Below, piece by piece: positions 43,020 through 53,008 of a DNA stretch of 64,000 bases (position 1 is the stretch's first letter; each line of letters opens with the position of its first letter). The DNA is from Ga0077527 sp964533495 (lineage in GTDB: Bacteria > Pseudomonadota > Gammaproteobacteria > Burkholderiales > SG8-41): positions 1-64,000 of the forward strand of contig CAZHJU010000009.1 of assembly GCA_964533495.1 (NCBI GenBank), in the 5' to 3' direction. Position numbers and translations under genes: made by a program. The notes under the pieces were generated by a model. It had not been told where the DNA came from and did not search any database. It saw nothing but the letters and a program-made list of their open reading frames with translations.

Positions 43020-44173
43020 CGAACATGCTCAAACGCGGCGCGATCGCCGTGGTCGGCGCCGCCGAATCCGACCTGGGCCAGGTGGCCCCGCTGACTTCCC
43101 CCGTGGACCTGATGGCGCAGGCGACGATGCGTGCGCTGGACGACTGCGGCCTGACGCTGAAGGATGTCGACGCGCTGTATGTGGCCGCCACCCAGGTGCG
43201 CATGGGCCCGATGTCGCTGGCCGAATACCTGCGCATCAAGCCCAGGGTCTTCGACGGCACCCAGATCGGCGGCTCGTCGTTCATGACCCACGTCGCCCAC
43301 GCCCAGATGGCGATCCAGCTCGGGCTGTGCGAAGTGGCGGTGATCGCCTACGGCAGCACCCAGCGCTCGGTGTCGCGCGCCGCGGCCAGCCCGCGAGAAT
43401 TCAATCCCGACGAGACCCGGTACCGGCCCATCCTGCCGATCAGCGCCTACGCGATGGCGGCGGCCCGCCACATGCACCAGTACGGCACGACCCGCGAGCA
43501 TCTGGCCGAGGTGGCCGTCGCCGCCCGGAAATGGGCGCTGATGAACCCCAAGGCCTGGGAGAAGGAACCGCTGACCATCGAACAGGCGCTCAACGCCCGG
43601 ATGGTGTCCTATCCCTTCACGGTGCGCGACTGCTGCCTGGTGGTCGACGGCGGCGGCGCCATCGTGCTGACCTCCGCGGCACGGGCCAAAACCCTGAAAA
43701 AGAAACCGGTCTACGTGCTCGGTGTCGGTGAAACGCTGTCGCACGCCAACATCTCCAGCATGCCGGACTTCACCGTCACCGGCGCCGCGGTCTCCGGCCC
43801 GCAGGCTTTCAGAATGGCCGGCGTCGCGCAAAAGGATGTCAAGATGCTGTCGCTCTACGACGCCTTCACGATCACGCCGATCCTGTTCCTCGAGGACCTC
43901 GGCTTCGTGCCGAAGGGTGAAGGCGGCCGCTTCGTCGCCAACGGCGGCATCGCCCCCGGCGGCAAGCTGGCGGTCAACACCTCGGGCGGCGGCCTGTCGT
44001 ATTGCCACCCCGGCATGTACGGCCTGCTGGTGATGATCGAGGCCATCCGCCAGGTCCGCGGCGAATGCGGCGAGCGCCAGGTCAAGGGCTGCGACGTGGC
44101 CCTGGCGCACGGCAACGGTGGCGTCATGTCCAGTCAGTGCACCGTCATCTTCGGTTCTGAAAATACTCTCTGA
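43016..44173 (+). CDS. Thiolase-superfamily protein (SCP-x/Ltp2-like) without the nucleophilic Cys
   Basis: 385 aa thiolase-like fold. In the segment where degradative thiolases have the acyl-accepting Cys, this protein has GTQIGGSSFMTHVAHAQMAI (no Cys). C-terminal motifs LSYCHPGMYG and AHGNGGVMSSQ are kept. This pattern, with a DUF35 partner encoded just upstream, resembles Ltp2-type retro-aldolases and BbsB-type proteins, which work on CoA thioesters with a DUF35 subunit. The last 64 bp of the gene is duplicated at 44251-44314. The ATG overlaps the DUF35 stop. Confidence 0.85.
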   Translation: MTNMLKRGAIAVVGAAESDLGQVAPLTSPVDLMAQATMRALDDCGLTLKDVDALYVAATQVRMGPMSLAEYLRIKPRVFDGTQIGGSSFMTHVAHAQMAIQLGLCEVAVIAYGSTQRSVSRAAASPREFNPDETRYRPILPISAYAMAAARHMHQYGTTREHLAEVAVAARKWALMNPKAWEKEPLTIEQALNARMVSYPFTVRDCCLVVDGGGAIVLTSAARAKTLKKKPVYVLGVGETLSHANISSMPDFTVTGAAVSGPQAFRMAGVAQKDVKMLSLYDAFTITPILFLEDLGFVPKGEGGRFVANGGIAPGGKLAVNTSGGGLSYCHPGMYGLLVMIEAIRQVRGECGERQVKGCDVALAHGNGGVMSSQCTVIFGSENTL

Positions 44174-44184
44174 TGCCGTGCGCA

Positions 44185-44250
44185 CGATCACCTGCGGGGT
44201 CGCATCCCCGGACTTGCGTCCGGGGCCCCTGCTCCGCCCTGCGGTGATCG
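44185..44250. repeat. Cruciform-like inverted repeat between two copies of the thiolase 3' end
   Basis: Outer arms CGATCACC (44185-44192) and GGTGATCG (44243-44250) enclose an inner perfect 8-bp stem CCCCGGAC-TTGC-GTCCGGGG (44206-44225). It starts 12 bp after the thiolase stop and ends exactly where the second copy of the 3' end begins. Confidence 0.7.
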
Positions 44251-44314
44251 CGGCAACGGTGGCGTCATGTCCAGCCAGTGCACGGTCATCTTCGTTTCGG
44301 AAAACATGCTGTAA
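44251..44314 (+). pseudogene. Duplicated 3' end of the thiolase-like gene
   Basis: 64 bp aligned without gaps to the last 64 bp of the upstream gene (44110-44173), with 9 mismatches (86% identity). It encodes the same GNGGVMSSQCTVIF and a TAA stop in place of TGA. It has no start and is a remnant or a recombination product. Confidence 0.75.
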
Positions 44315-44374
44315 TCGGGCCCGGGATGCCGGCATCCGTCTGCATCCCGCCTGCCACCGCTGGAGAACAGCACG

Positions 44375-44824
44375 ATGATGCGGCTGACCGAAACCGCGCA
44401 GAGTCTGACCATCGCCTATCCGGGATGGCTGGGTCTGTTCGTGTTTGCGCTGGGCCTTGCGCTGGCGGTGTGGGTCTGGCGGCACTTCACCTTCAACGGC
44501 CGCTTTTTCGGTTACGTCATGGGCACCCTGCTCGCGCTGTTCGGGGGGCTGTATTTTTTCACCTACAAGGCCGAACTGACGGCGGAAGGCGGCCGCAGTT
44601 ACGCGCTGTTCCGCGGCGGCCACACCGGGGTCGCATGGGCGCAGGCCCGCAGCGCCGTCCTGCAGGAACGCCCCGGCAAAGGCCGGCCGATGTACATCGT
44701 CGTCGACCACGGCAACGGACCGCCTTTTGAAATCAACGCCACCGACCTTTCGCACAACGACCGCGCCCGCGCGCTTGATTACATCCGCGCGCGCATGCAC
44801 GATGCGCGCAACCCGCAACGCTGA
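44375..44824 (+). CDS. Membrane protein of unknown function, two spans
   Basis: 149 aa. Hydrophobic segments lie at about residues 18-36 and 46-63; the rest is a soluble domain with mixed strands (MYIVVDHGNGPPFEI). No family is recognised. It precedes a ModA-like gene (18 bp gap) and may belong to the same operon. Confidence 0.65.
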   Translation: MMRLTETAQSLTIAYPGWLGLFVFALGLALAVWVWRHFTFNGRFFGYVMGTLLALFGGLYFFTYKAELTAEGGRSYALFRGGHTGVAWAQARSAVLQERPGKGRPMYIVVDHGNGPPFEINATDLSHNDRARALDYIRARMHDARNPQR

Positions 44825-44842
44825 ACCACGGAAATCCGCGAC

Positions 44843-45535
44843 ATGACCCTCACCCTGCGCATCCTCACCTCCAACAGCACCCGCACCATCCTCGACGCCC
44901 TCGCGCCCGCCTGGGAACAGGCCACCGGCAACCGGGTCACCATGACCGCCGACTCGGCCAAGGCCATGGTCGCCCGCATCAAGTCCGGCGAAACCGGAGA
45001 CGCGGTGATCCTCGGCAGCGGCGTGCTGAAGGAACTGGCCGAGGCCGGCATCGTCGTCGACGCGAGCCGCCGTCCCTTCGCCCGCGCCAGGGTCGGCGTC
45101 GGCGTGCGCCGCGGTTTTCCGAAGCCCGACATCGGCTCCGTGGACGCCTTTCGCCAGTCCCTGCTCGCGGCGAAGTCCGTGGCCCACACCGTGCACGGCG
45201 CGAGCGGCATGTACATGCCGGAGCTGTTCGAAAAGCTCGGCATCGCCGGGCAGATGAAACCGAAAACCGTGACCCGCCCCGGCGGCTACATCGGCAGTGT
45301 GGTTGTCGCCGGCGAGGCCGACCTCGCGCTGCAGCAGTTGCCGGAACTGCTCGCCGTCGACGGCCTGGAACTGGTCGGCCCGATTCCCGACGCGGTGCAG
45401 AAAACGCTGGAAACCGCATCCGGCATCGTTGCCACATCGCTCCATGCCGAAGCCGCGCGGGCGATGCTCGATTTTTTCGCGCGGCCGGAACACCGCGCCG
45501 TGTACGCCGAAAAAGGCCTGGAACAGGCCGCATGA
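44843..45535 (+). CDS. Substrate-binding protein, ModA/type 2 PBP-like, no signal peptide
   Basis: 230 aa periplasmic-binding-protein-like fold: it begins LRILTSNSTRTILDAL and includes DAVILGSGVLKELAEAG, SVAHTVHGASGMYM and LPELLAVDGLELVGPIP, like ModA-type molybdate or small-acid binding proteins. No signal peptide is visible; it starts directly with the mature fold, so it may act in the cytosol or be an incomplete gene. It is 26 bp upstream of a TctC-type receptor. No ABC permease is nearby. Confidence 0.78.
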   Translation: MTLTLRILTSNSTRTILDALAPAWEQATGNRVTMTADSAKAMVARIKSGETGDAVILGSGVLKELAEAGIVVDASRRPFARARVGVGVRRGFPKPDIGSVDAFRQSLLAAKSVAHTVHGASGMYMPELFEKLGIAGQMKPKTVTRPGGYIGSVVVAGEADLALQQLPELLAVDGLELVGPIPDAVQKTLETASGIVATSLHAEAARAMLDFFARPEHRAVYAEKGLEQAA

Positions 45536-45561
45536 CCGCAAAACAACCCGGAGGAAAGCCC

Positions 45562-46545
45562 ATGAACCGCAGACATGCCCTACCCGCCGCCGCACTGGCC
45601 GTCGTCCTGCAACTCGGCGCGATGCCCGCAACGCAGGCCGCCGAAACCTGGCCAACGCGGCCGGTCCGCTTCATCGTGCCCTACCCGCCCGGCGGCACCA
45701 CCGACATGGTCGCCCGCGGCGTCGCCGGCAAGCTCACGGAACGCTGGGGACAGCAGTTCGTCGTCGACAACCGCGGCGGCGCCAGCACCATGATCGGCAC
45801 GGACCTGATGGCCAAGTCGGCGCCCGACGGCTACACCATCGAGCTGGTCACGCAGACCACGATGTCGATCAACCCCAACGTCGTCGCGAAACAACCCTAC
45901 GACACCGAGCGCGATCTCGCCCCGATCACCCAGGCGGTCTATTTCCCCTACGTGATCGCGGCGCATCCCTCCACGCCCTACAACACGATGCAGGAACTGC
46001 TGGCCTACGCGAAGTCCAAGCCCGGCACGGTTACCTACTCCACGCCGGGCACCGCCTCGACCAACCATCTGGGCGGCGCGCTGCTGGAAACGCTGACCGG
46101 CATCAAGATGCTGCACGTGCCGTTCAAGGGATCCGGCCCCGCGCTGACGGCGGCGCTCGGCGGCCAGGTGCAGATAGTCATCACCGGCGCCGCGACCGTG
46201 ATTCCGCAAGCCAGGGCCGGCAAGATCAAGGTCATCGCTTTCGCCGCGGAAAAGCGCCACCCCAACTGGCCCGACATCCCCTCGACCGGAGAAGCGGGAC
46301 TGAAGGATTACGAAGCCGGAACCTGGTTCGGCATCGTGACCCGCGCCGGCGCGCCGCGCGCCATCGTGCAATCGCTGAACAGGGAAATCGCCGCCGCGCT
46401 CAACGCCCCCGACCTGAGCAAGACGCTGACCTCCGCCGGCTTCGACATCCGCACCCAGTCACCCGAGGAATTCGCCAAATACATCAGGGCCGACCGCGCG
46501 CTGCTGGGCAAGGTCATCAAGGCAGCGGGAATCCAGCTGGAATGA
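45562..46545 (+). CDS. TctC/Bug-family periplasmic receptor
   Basis: 327 aa with a signal peptide ending near TQAAET. Ligand loops are FIVPYPPGGTTDMVAR and VVDNRGGASTMIG. The start at 45562 is supported by GGAGG upstream. It is the last gene of the long plus-strand block 32099-46545 and converges on the ABC-F gene with a 34-bp gap. Confidence 0.91.
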   Translation: MNRRHALPAAALAVVLQLGAMPATQAAETWPTRPVRFIVPYPPGGTTDMVARGVAGKLTERWGQQFVVDNRGGASTMIGTDLMAKSAPDGYTIELVTQTTMSINPNVVAKQPYDTERDLAPITQAVYFPYVIAAHPSTPYNTMQELLAYAKSKPGTVTYSTPGTASTNHLGGALLETLTGIKMLHVPFKGSGPALTAALGGQVQIVITGAATVIPQARAGKIKVIAFAAEKRHPNWPDIPSTGEAGLKDYEAGTWFGIVTRAGAPRAIVQSLNREIAAALNAPDLSKTLTSAGFDIRTQSPEEFAKYIRADRALLGKVIKAAGIQLE

Positions 46546-46579
46546 CGCGATTGCCAATGCGGCTCCGGCCACAGGATGA

Positions 46580-48196
<1,617 letters not shown>

Positions 48197-48348
48197 CGCG
48201 TCCTGCCTGCCGCGGGAAGCGGCCGGGACCGCCCTCCGGGCAAAGGGGCGCATTCTACGCAGGTTCGCCGCCCGCGGGCAGTTCCCCCGCCGGGCGCGGT
48301 AAAATCGGCCGCATCATTTTCCGGAGCGGATTTCCCTGGAGCAGACAC

Positions 48349-49167
48349 ATGGTTCCCGTCTACAAACTGATCGCCGCCGCGCTGACCGTCGTCACCCTGG
48401 GCACGACGGCCAGCTGCCAGTCGACCACCTCCGGCGGCAGCGTCGGCGCCGACCGCAGGCAGCTGCTGCTGGTGTCCTCGGACCAGCTCAATCAGATGGC
48501 GGTCAAGGCTTACGCCCAGCTGCAGACCGAGTCGGCGAAAAAGGGCGTGCTCAACACCGACACCGCGCTGACCGGCCGCGTGCGCGCGATCGCCAACCGC
48601 ATCACGCCGCAGACCCGCGCCTTCCGCGCCGACGCGCCGGGCTGGAAATGGGAAGTCAACGTCATCAACAGCAAGGAACTCAACGCCTTCTGCATGCCCG
48701 GCGGCAAGATCATGTTCTATTCGGGCATCATCCAGCAGCTCAGGCTCAGCGACGACGAAATCGCCGTGATCATGGGCCACGAGATCGCCCACGCGCTGCG
48801 CGAGCATTCGCGCGAGCAGGTGTCGCAGGCCGTCGCCGCGGAAACCGCGATCGGCCTCGGCGCCGTGCTGCTGGGGCTGGGCGACGGCGCGGCCAACCTG
48901 ACCGGCACGGCCTACCAGGCGCTGATCGCCAGCAGCTTCAGCCGCAGCCACGAAACGGAAGCCGACCGCATCGGCCTCGAACTCGCCGCCCGCGCCGGCT
49001 ACGATCCGCGCGCCGGCGTGACCCTGTGGAAAAAAATGCTCGCCGCCAACCAGGGCGGCAGCCCGCCGGAATTCCTCAGCACCCACCCGGCGGAAACCCG
49101 CCGCATCCAGGAAATCGAGGCACTGCTGCCGGCGGTGATGCCGCTGTACCAGGCGGCTAAACGCTGA
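48349..49167 (+). CDS. M48-family zinc metalloprotease, probable lipoprotein
   Basis: 272 aa. The zinc site is H144-E145-x2-H148 (GHEIAHALREH) and a third ligand in SHETEADRIG. The N-terminus is hydrophobic and ends TASC at Cys23, a lipobox-like site, so it may be a lipoprotein like LoiP/YcaL (outer-membrane quality control). The length and motifs match this group. It stands alone, divergent from the ABC-F gene. Confidence 0.9.
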   Translation: MVPVYKLIAAALTVVTLGTTASCQSTTSGGSVGADRRQLLLVSSDQLNQMAVKAYAQLQTESAKKGVLNTDTALTGRVRAIANRITPQTRAFRADAPGWKWEVNVINSKELNAFCMPGGKIMFYSGIIQQLRLSDDEIAVIMGHEIAHALREHSREQVSQAVAAETAIGLGAVLLGLGDGAANLTGTAYQALIASSFSRSHETEADRIGLELAARAGYDPRAGVTLWKKMLAANQGGSPPEFLSTHPAETRRIQEIEALLPAVMPLYQAAKR

Positions 49168-49183
49168 ACGACCAACCACCGGG

Positions 49184-49261
49184 ATGACCCCGCTGCGCCT
49201 GGCCAAGGGGCGCGGTTACAGGGCGATGGTAGAGATTCTCGAAAAAGCGGGCGCGAAATAG
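49184..49261 (+). pseudogene. Ankyrin-repeat 3' remnant
   Basis: A 26-codon reading frame (including stop) encoding TPLRLAKGRGYRAMVEILEKA plus GAK. The TPLxLAxxxGYxxMVxILexAGAK pattern is that of a final ankyrin repeat. No start or upstream repeats are present; it follows the M48 protease stop by 16 bp, so it is a broken or relocated gene end. Confidence 0.55.
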
Positions 49262-49295
49262 TCCGGATGCGTATTACCATGCATTCAATCGAGCC

Positions 49296-49814
49296 TTGGC
49301 ATCACCTTGCAACGATTCCCCCGCAAACACTGACGGCCGAACCTTGTCACTCGCCACCTGGGAACTGCTGAGCTACATCGTCACCGTCGTCGGCCTGCCG
49401 CTGGCGATCACGGTGTTCCTGTTCGAGCAGCGCAAGGAGCGCGAGAACGAGGAGGAAGAGGTCTACCAGCTGCTGTCCGACAACTACCAGGATTTCCTCA
49501 AGGTCGCGCTGAACAACCCCGACCTGCGGCTGTTCTCGAACGACGTCACGCTGCCGCTGAACGAGGAACAGAAGGAGCGGCAACTGATCATCTTCGCGAT
49601 GCTGATCTCGCTGTTCGAACGCGCCTACCTGCTGCTCTACGATGACGGCATGTCGCCGAAGCAGGCGCGGCGCTGGCATTCGTGGAAGGACTACATCGTC
49701 GAGTGGTGCGACAAGCCCCGCTTCCGCGCCAGCCTGCCGGCACTGCTGCGCGGCGAGGATCCGGATTTCGTGCGCTACGTCGAGCGCATCGCCGGCGACG
49801 CCTCAGCCCGCTGA
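49296..49814 (+). CDS. Membrane-anchored protein of unknown function
   Basis: Up to 172 aa. One hydrophobic segment (WELLSYIVTVVGLPLAITVFLF) is followed by a charged helical region (EQRKERENEEEEVYQLL), then a soluble domain with RWHSWKDYIVEWCDKPRFR. No family is recognised. The start is uncertain: TTG at 49296, or TTG at 49344, which would start just before the span. Its stop overlaps the minus-strand methyltransferase stop. Confidence 0.65.
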   Translation: MASPCNDSPANTDGRTLSLATWELLSYIVTVVGLPLAITVFLFEQRKERENEEEEVYQLLSDNYQDFLKVALNNPDLRLFSNDVTLPLNEEQKERQLIIFAMLISLFERAYLLLYDDGMSPKQARRWHSWKDYIVEWCDKPRFRASLPALLRGEDPDFVRYVERIAGDASAR

Positions 49815-50966
49815 ACCGGGGACCGGGCGCGGCACCAGCCGCCACAGCGAAGTCACCTCCGCCGCCCGCGCCGCATGCAGCGGATCGGCGGCATCCTGCG
49901 CCTTCGGGTGCTGCGGCCGCGCCTCGCTGCGGCTTTTCACCATCAATCCCGCCGCATCGATCAGCGCCAGCAGTTCCTCGCGCGTGCGCAGGCCCAGATG
50001 CTCGGCGATGTCGGACAGGATCAGCCAGCCCTCGCCCCCCGGTTCGAGATGCGCCGCGAGCCCGGCGAGGAACCCGCGCAGCATTTTGCCGCCGGGATCG
50101 TAGACCGCGCGTTCGACCGGCGCGCTGGGCTGCGACGGAATCCACGGCGGATTGCAGACGACCAGCGGCGCGCGGCCTTCCGGAAACAGGTCGGCCTCGA
50201 CCACTTCCACCTGCGCCCCCAGTCCCAGCCGACTGATGTTGTCGCGCGCGCAGGCCAGCGCGCGCGTATCGGTTTCGGTGGCGACGATCCGGGCGACGCC
50301 GCGTTTCGCCAGCAGCGCCGCCAGCACCCCGGTGCCGGTGCCGATGTCGAAAGCCAGCGTCTGCGCCGGCAGCGTCGCCTGCGCCGCCAGCTTCACGTAT
50401 TCGCTGCGGATCGGCGCGAACACGCCGTAGTGCGGATGGATGCGCGCGCCCAGCGCCGGCACGTCCACGCCTTTCCGGCGCCATTCGTGCGCGCCGATCA
50501 GGCCCAGCAGCTCGCGCAGCGACACCACGCTGGCCTCGCCGTCGGGCCCGCCCCAGGCTTCGCCGCAGGCCAGCCGCAGGTCGGGCGCGCGGCGCAGCGG
50601 AATGCCGTAATCGGCCTCCAGCGGGATCAGCAGCATCGACAGCGTATGCGCGCGCTGGGCCTGCGCCTGGCGGTGACGGTGAAAGGCGGCGCCCGGAGCG
50701 GCATCGGGAACCGCCTGCCTGCGTTTCTGCTTACGCGGCCGGTCGACGCGGCGCATCAGCGCCTGCAACAGCAGGCGCGCGTTCTGGAAATCGCTGCGCC
50801 AGAGCAGGCCGACACCCTCCGAAGCGAGCCGGAACGCGGAGTCCGCGCTCATCGTGTCGTCGGCCACCACCACGCGTTTCGGCGGCGCGGCGCCGCTTTC
50901 GGAGCGCCAGCGCACGGCGCGTTCTTCAGCGCCGTCATTGAAATGGATCAGGGGTTGTGCAGTCAC
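49803..50966 (-). CDS. Class I SAM-dependent methyltransferase with NPPW motif
   Basis: 387 aa. The N-terminal domain (about residues 1-170) is an accessory region. The SAM-binding motif is FDIGTGTGVLAALLA, the post-I acidic residue is in IVATETD, and the catalytic tetrapeptide is NPPW (CNPPWIPSQPSAP). NPPY/W motifs are typical of methyltransferases for planar amino groups in adenine, guanine or glutamine, such as HemK/PrmC and RsmC/RlmG types. The target is unknown. A GTG start at 50966 is inferred from the first conserved residues. The 3' ends of this and the previous gene overlap by 12 bp. Confidence 0.8.
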   Translation of the reverse strand: MTAQPLIHFNDGAEERAVRWRSESGAAPPKRVVVADDTMSADSAFRLASEGVGLLWRSDFQNARLLLQALMRRVDRPRKQKRRQAVPDAAPGAAFHRHRQAQAQRAHTLSMLLIPLEADYGIPLRRAPDLRLACGEAWGGPDGEASVVSLRELLGLIGAHEWRRKGVDVPALGARIHPHYGVFAPIRSEYVKLAAQATLPAQTLAFDIGTGTGVLAALLAKRGVARIVATETDTRALACARDNISRLGLGAQVEVVEADLFPEGRAPLVVCNPPWIPSQPSAPVERAVYDPGGKMLRGFLAGLAAHLEPGGEGWLILSDIAEHLGLRTREELLALIDAAGLMVKSRSEARPQHPKAQDAADPLHAARAAEVTSLWRLVPRPVPGSAG

Positions 50967-51078
50967 TTGCAGGCTTTCCGCCGGCGGGCGCCGGCTCGAC
51001 ACGGGCGCAAGACGCGCCGCAGGCCCGAGCATAACAGGGCGATCGCGGATCAAAAAAACAGGCCGCGGCCCGGGAGGT

Positions 51079-51882
51079 TTATTCCAGGCGGCTTTCCGGC
51101 CAGGCCGACGCGTCGATGGTGTCGCGGTAGGCATGCCAAGTCGCATGCCCCAGCACCGGAATCGTCACCGCGAGGCCGAGCAGCGCGGTGGCGAAACCGA
51201 TGCCCGTCAACACGACGATCAGCAGCGCCCACACCGCCATCGCCGGCTTGTTGCGCAGCACGGCGTTGACGCTGGTGACGATGGCGGTCACCGCATCGGT
51301 CTCGCGGTCGCAGATCATCGGCAGTGAAAACGCGCTGAAGGTGAAGGTCAGCAGCGCGAAGATCGAGCCCACCGCCGAGCCGATGCCGAGGAACAGCGCG
51401 AGTTCGCGCCAGTCCGAACCGCCATGCGCCGGGAAAAACACGTGCACCATCGAACCCGCGCGCGCCCACACCAGGAACAGCACCAGCAGCGCCAGCGCGA
51501 ACACCATCGCGTTGCCCAGCGCGCGGCCCTGCTCTTCCATGCAGCGCACCAGCGTCGGCGCCATGCCGCGTTCGAGCTGGCGGCTGATCGAGTAAATGCC
51601 CAGCGCCAGCAGCGGCGCCACGAACACGAAGCCCGACAGCAGCACCAGCGCCGCCCAGTAGCTGCCGGCGGCAAGCCCGATGCCGGTGACGACCCAGGAC
51701 AGCACGACGATGGCGACGCCGAGGCCGAGGCTCTGCCGCGGCGCCCGCCGGAAATCCGACCAGCCGCGGCGCAGCCACCAGCCGAACGGCGCCCCGGCGG
51801 CAATCGTCCGGCAGGGCGCGACGAAGGGCAGCGCCGGCGCCTCGCCGGAACCCGGATCTTCGCCTGCCGGGCTGCCCGTCAT
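51079..51882 (-). CDS. DUF2189 integral membrane protein
   Basis: 267 aa with about six membrane spans. It begins with a cytosolic segment PFVAPCRTIAAGAPFGWWLRRGWSDFRRAP, which is the diagnostic DUF2189 start, and includes FSLPMICDRETDAVTAI. The function of this family is not known. It is a single gene between the methyltransferase and a receptor gene. Confidence 0.85.
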   Translation of the reverse strand: MTGSPAGEDPGSGEAPALPFVAPCRTIAAGAPFGWWLRRGWSDFRRAPRQSLGLGVAIVVLSWVVTGIGLAAGSYWAALVLLSGFVFVAPLLALGIYSISRQLERGMAPTLVRCMEEQGRALGNAMVFALALLVLFLVWARAGSMVHVFFPAHGGSDWRELALFLGIGSAVGSIFALLTFTFSAFSLPMICDRETDAVTAIVTSVNAVLRNKPAMAVWALLIVVLTGIGFATALLGLAVTIPVLGHATWHAYRDTIDASAWPESRLE

Positions 51883-51981
51883 GCCGGACCCGTTTCGCCG
51901 GTCCGGATTCGACCGGCGCCGACTTCATCGGCGCATGGTTCTGCCTGCCCGGAGCAATGCACGGCGGTCTCTTTCCGGCGG

Positions 51982-52950
51982 TTATTCGGCACGGATGCCG
52001 GCTTCGGCGATGATCTTCGCCCACTTCGAAATTTCAGCGCGGACGAATTCGGCGAACTGCGCCGGCGTGTTGCCCACCGCCTCGAATCCGTGATCGAGCA
52101 GCGACTGCTTCACGTCAGGCTGGTTCAGGACGGCGGACACATCCGCCTGGAACTTGCCGGTGATCGCCGCCGGCACGCCCGCCGCCGTCACCAGGCCGCC
52201 CCATTGCGTGACCTCGAAACCCGGGACTCCCGCCTCCGCCACCGTCGGCATTTCGGGAAACAGCGCCGAGCGGCCGGCGGTGGTCACCGCCAGCGGCCGC
52301 AGGCGCCCGGCCTTGATCTGCGCCAGCACCGAAGGAATGTTCGGAAACATCAACTGCACCTGCCCGCTGACGAGGTCGATGATCGCCGGCGGCTGGCCCT
52401 TGTACGGCACGTGCACGACGCGCGTCTTCGTCGCCGACTTGAACAGTTCGGCCGCCATGTGCGCCGAGGCGCCGATGCCCGAGGATGCGTAGTTCAGCTG
52501 GTCGGGCCGCGCCCTGGCCAGCGCCACCAGCTCGCGCACATTCCTGACCGGCAGCGAGGGATGCACCACCAGCATCAGCGGCGACGACGACACCAGCGTG
52601 ATCGGCGAAAAATCCTTCACCGGATCGAACAGCGGCTTGCGCACGAGGCTCGGATAGGTCGTGAAGGTCGCCGGCACCAGCACCACCGTGTAGCCGTCGG
52701 GCGCGGCGCGCGCCGCCATCTCGGTGCCGAGATTGCCGCCGGCACCGGGCCGGTTGTCGATGATCACCTGCTGTCCCCAGCGCTCGGCGAGCTTCTGGCC
52801 GATGACCCGCGACGAAATGTCCGCCGCGCCGCCGGGAGGGAAAGGCACGATCCAGCGCACCTGCTTCGCCGGAAAATTCTGCGCCAACGCCGGCAAAGCC
52901 TGCAGGCCCAGCAGCAGTCCGATGACCATCGTTCCCAGACTCGCGCGCAT
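51982..52950 (-). CDS. TctC/Bug-family periplasmic receptor
   Basis: 322 aa with a signal peptide (GLLLGLQALPALAQN). Loops are WIVPFPPGGAADISSR and VIIDNRPGAGGNLG. GGAGGTGGAG before the ATG at 52950 is a strong ribosome site. An AT-rich repeat lies immediately upstream of that site. It follows the FAD-reductase gene (53006-54742) in the same direction, and the two are probably in one operon. Confidence 0.92.
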   Translation of the reverse strand: MRASLGTMVIGLLLGLQALPALAQNFPAKQVRWIVPFPPGGAADISSRVIGQKLAERWGQQVIIDNRPGAGGNLGTEMAARAAPDGYTVVLVPATFTTYPSLVRKPLFDPVKDFSPITLVSSSPLMLVVHPSLPVRNVRELVALARARPDQLNYASSGIGASAHMAAELFKSATKTRVVHVPYKGQPPAIIDLVSGQVQLMFPNIPSVLAQIKAGRLRPLAVTTAGRSALFPEMPTVAEAGVPGFEVTQWGGLVTAAGVPAAITGKFQADVSAVLNQPDVKQSLLDHGFEAVGNTPAQFAEFVRAEISKWAKIIAEAGIRAE

Positions 52951-52965
52951 CTCCACCTCCTTTGG

Positions 52966-53008
52966 AATTATTTGTAAGTACTTGTTTTTATTGATATTTT
53001 TTAAATTA
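52966..53008 (-). repeat. AT-rich dispersed repeat, copy 5
   Basis: On the minus strand the core is ATCAATAAAAACAAGTAC, close to copies 1 and 4. It spans the 3' end of the FAD-reductase gene (its stop TAA is inside the repeat) and ends 15 bp before the receptor start, so it forms the leader between two coding regions. Confidence 0.75.

Noticed and set aside
42983..45655. 890-codon open frame on the minus strand
   Set aside because: It runs antisense to the thiolase-like gene, the membrane protein gene and the ModA-like gene, all of which have recognisable folds. High GC makes long antisense frames common.
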